Positions 63,302 to 64,000 of a stretch of 64,000 nt of DNA are shown piece after piece; position 1 is the stretch's first letter, and each line of letters starts with the position of its first letter. A program made the position numbers and the translations under genes. The notes beneath the pieces are model-generated. The model saw only the letters and a list, made by a program, of their open reading frames with translations. It ran no database searches and had not been told where the DNA came from. The stretch comes from Rhodospirillaceae bacterium (GTDB lineage: Bacteria > Pseudomonadota > Alphaproteobacteria > SP197). Location: contig PBNE01000002.1 of NCBI GenBank assembly GCA_002722885.1, positions 423,333 through 487,332 on the forward strand. The letters are read 5' to 3'.

Positions 63302-64000
63302 CGCGGGCCGTTGGGCAGGCGCTCCGACTTCACCGCTACGTCGAGATCACGGGCGAGAATCTCGTGCATGTGCACCGCGCCGGCCAGACGCCCCGCGCCG
63401 TCGTCACACAGCAGGAACGAGAAGCGGTTGGATTCCATCAGGCGCAAGGCATCAAGCATCAGGGCACCCGACGTGATCGCCGTGGGGTCGGCGGTCATCA
63501 TGGAGCCTGCCGTCCGCAACGACGCGGTATCCCAATCGGCCAGGGCGCGGCGAATATCACCTTCGGAGATCACCCCGACCGACGCCAGCGGCGGAGCCGA
63601 TGACGGGTCCTCGTCACAAACCAGGGCGAAGCCCCGCGCGCCGGCGGTGATAACCTCCAGCACGTGCCGGAAGGAGTCGTCGGGCTTGAGCCAGGGCAGG
63701 CGGTCCGGCGTGGTCATCACCTCGTCCACCTTCATCAGCTTGCGGCCGAGCAGACCGCCGGGGTGGAACATGCGGAATTCTTCAGGCGAGAAACCACGGA
63801 TGTTCAGGCTGGCAATCATCAGGGCGTCGCACAACGCCAGTGTCGTGGTCGACGACGAGGTCGGCGCGAGCTGGTGCAGGCCAGCCTCGGCCTCCACACG
63901 CGTCTCGATCACCCAGTCGCTGACAGAGGCGAGCTGACAGTCGCGGTAGGCCGTGATGGTCACGATCTTTGCGCCGAAGTCGCCCAGGGTCGGGGCCAGA
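63298..64000 (-). CDS. Arabinose-5-phosphate isomerase KdsD/KpsF-like, 5' end outside window
   Basis: C-terminal 233 residues of a KpsF/GutQ-type isomerase making arabinose-5-phosphate for Kdo. The C-terminal end of the SIS domain (LAPTSSSTTTLALCDALMIASL) leads to the conserved FHPGGLLGRKL motif and then two CBS domains (VMTTPDRLPWLKPDD and SMMTADPTAITSGALMLDALRLMESNRFSFLLCDDG). The N-terminus lies beyond 64000. Its stop overlaps the nusG-like start, so the two are co-transcribed. Confidence 0.9.
   Translation of the reverse strand, partial: LAPTLGDFGAKIVTITAYRDCQLASVSDWVIETRVEAEAGLHQLAPTSSSTTTLALCDALMIASLNIRGFSPEEFRMFHPGGLLGRKLMKVDEVMTTPDRLPWLKPDDSFRHVLEVITAGARGFALVCDEDPSSAPPLASVGVISEGDIRRALADWDTASLRTAGSMMTADPTAITSGALMLDALRLMESNRFSFLLCDDGAGRLAGAVHMHEILARDLDVAVKSERLPNGPR

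Overview
The window is 64 kb of GC-rich, densely coding DNA from an alphaproteobacterium. The evidence is the gene set: a YlxR-L7Ae fusion inside rimP-nusA-infB-rbfA-truB-rpsO-pnp, an Irr-type Fur regulator with an iron control element, an SDHAF4-like (DUF1674) small protein, and the secB / fxsA / Tim44-like (timA) / mltA / smr neighbourhood. The mix of CoA-transferase, phytanoyl-CoA dioxygenase, non-pyrrolysine MttB, GlnT and hydantoinase genes recalls marine or host-associated Rhodospirillales-like lineages, but that placement is inference. I see no rRNA, tRNA, CRISPR array, prophage or complete insertion sequence.

Layout. 1-13.3 kb: an EmrAB-type efflux pair, a CoA-transferase/GST pair, a frameshifted mttB-like gene, two tandem membrane fatty-acid hydroxylase/sterol-desaturase paralogues, a Sel1/SPOR lipoprotein, a small DUF1674 gene coupled to a thioesterase, a creatinase-like M24 protein, a PhyH dioxygenase and an XRE-cupin regulator. 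13.3-23.4 kb: the conserved translation/RNA-decay block, led by a promoter and a rimP-leader-like terminator. 23.4-29.3 kb: a flavin oxidoreductase, a decayed acyl-CoA synthetase and MaoC remnant, an FAD-linked oxidase and an epimerase. 29.3-32.5 kb: irr, an iron control element, rubrerythrin, a Cys-rich Fe-S protein and DUF3501, probably an iron/peroxide module. 32.5-45 kb: two TPR-headed putative enzymes, ribokinase, glnT, heparinase-like, rpe and rsmB, interspersed with several broken genes. 45-54.5 kb: a hydantoinase/oxoprolinase region with one HyuA-like and two HyuB-like genes, an LLM flavoenzyme and a TetR regulator. 54.6-64 kb: smr, Rieske oxygenase, lutCBA, mltA, timA, fxsA, a deaminase, secB, a NusG-like factor and the 3' part of kdsD.

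Two features stand out. First, a family of long imperfect palindromic repeats (roughly 210-335 bp) occurs four times between genes, at 12.1, 19.0, 48.0 and 52.1 kb. The arms of different copies differ in sequence, yet each change is mirrored in the partner arm, and one copy, inside the infB-rbfA operon, is a palindrome nested in another. Second, the window carries eight damaged genes: mttB-like, acyl-CoA synthetase, MaoC, an alpha/beta hydrolase, a DUF6614-like gene, dctP, htpX and a GFA gene. Their lesions include homopolymer frameshifts, two nonsense codons, a lost start codon and in-frame deletions, suggesting either active gene decay or, for the single-base shifts only, sequence errors.
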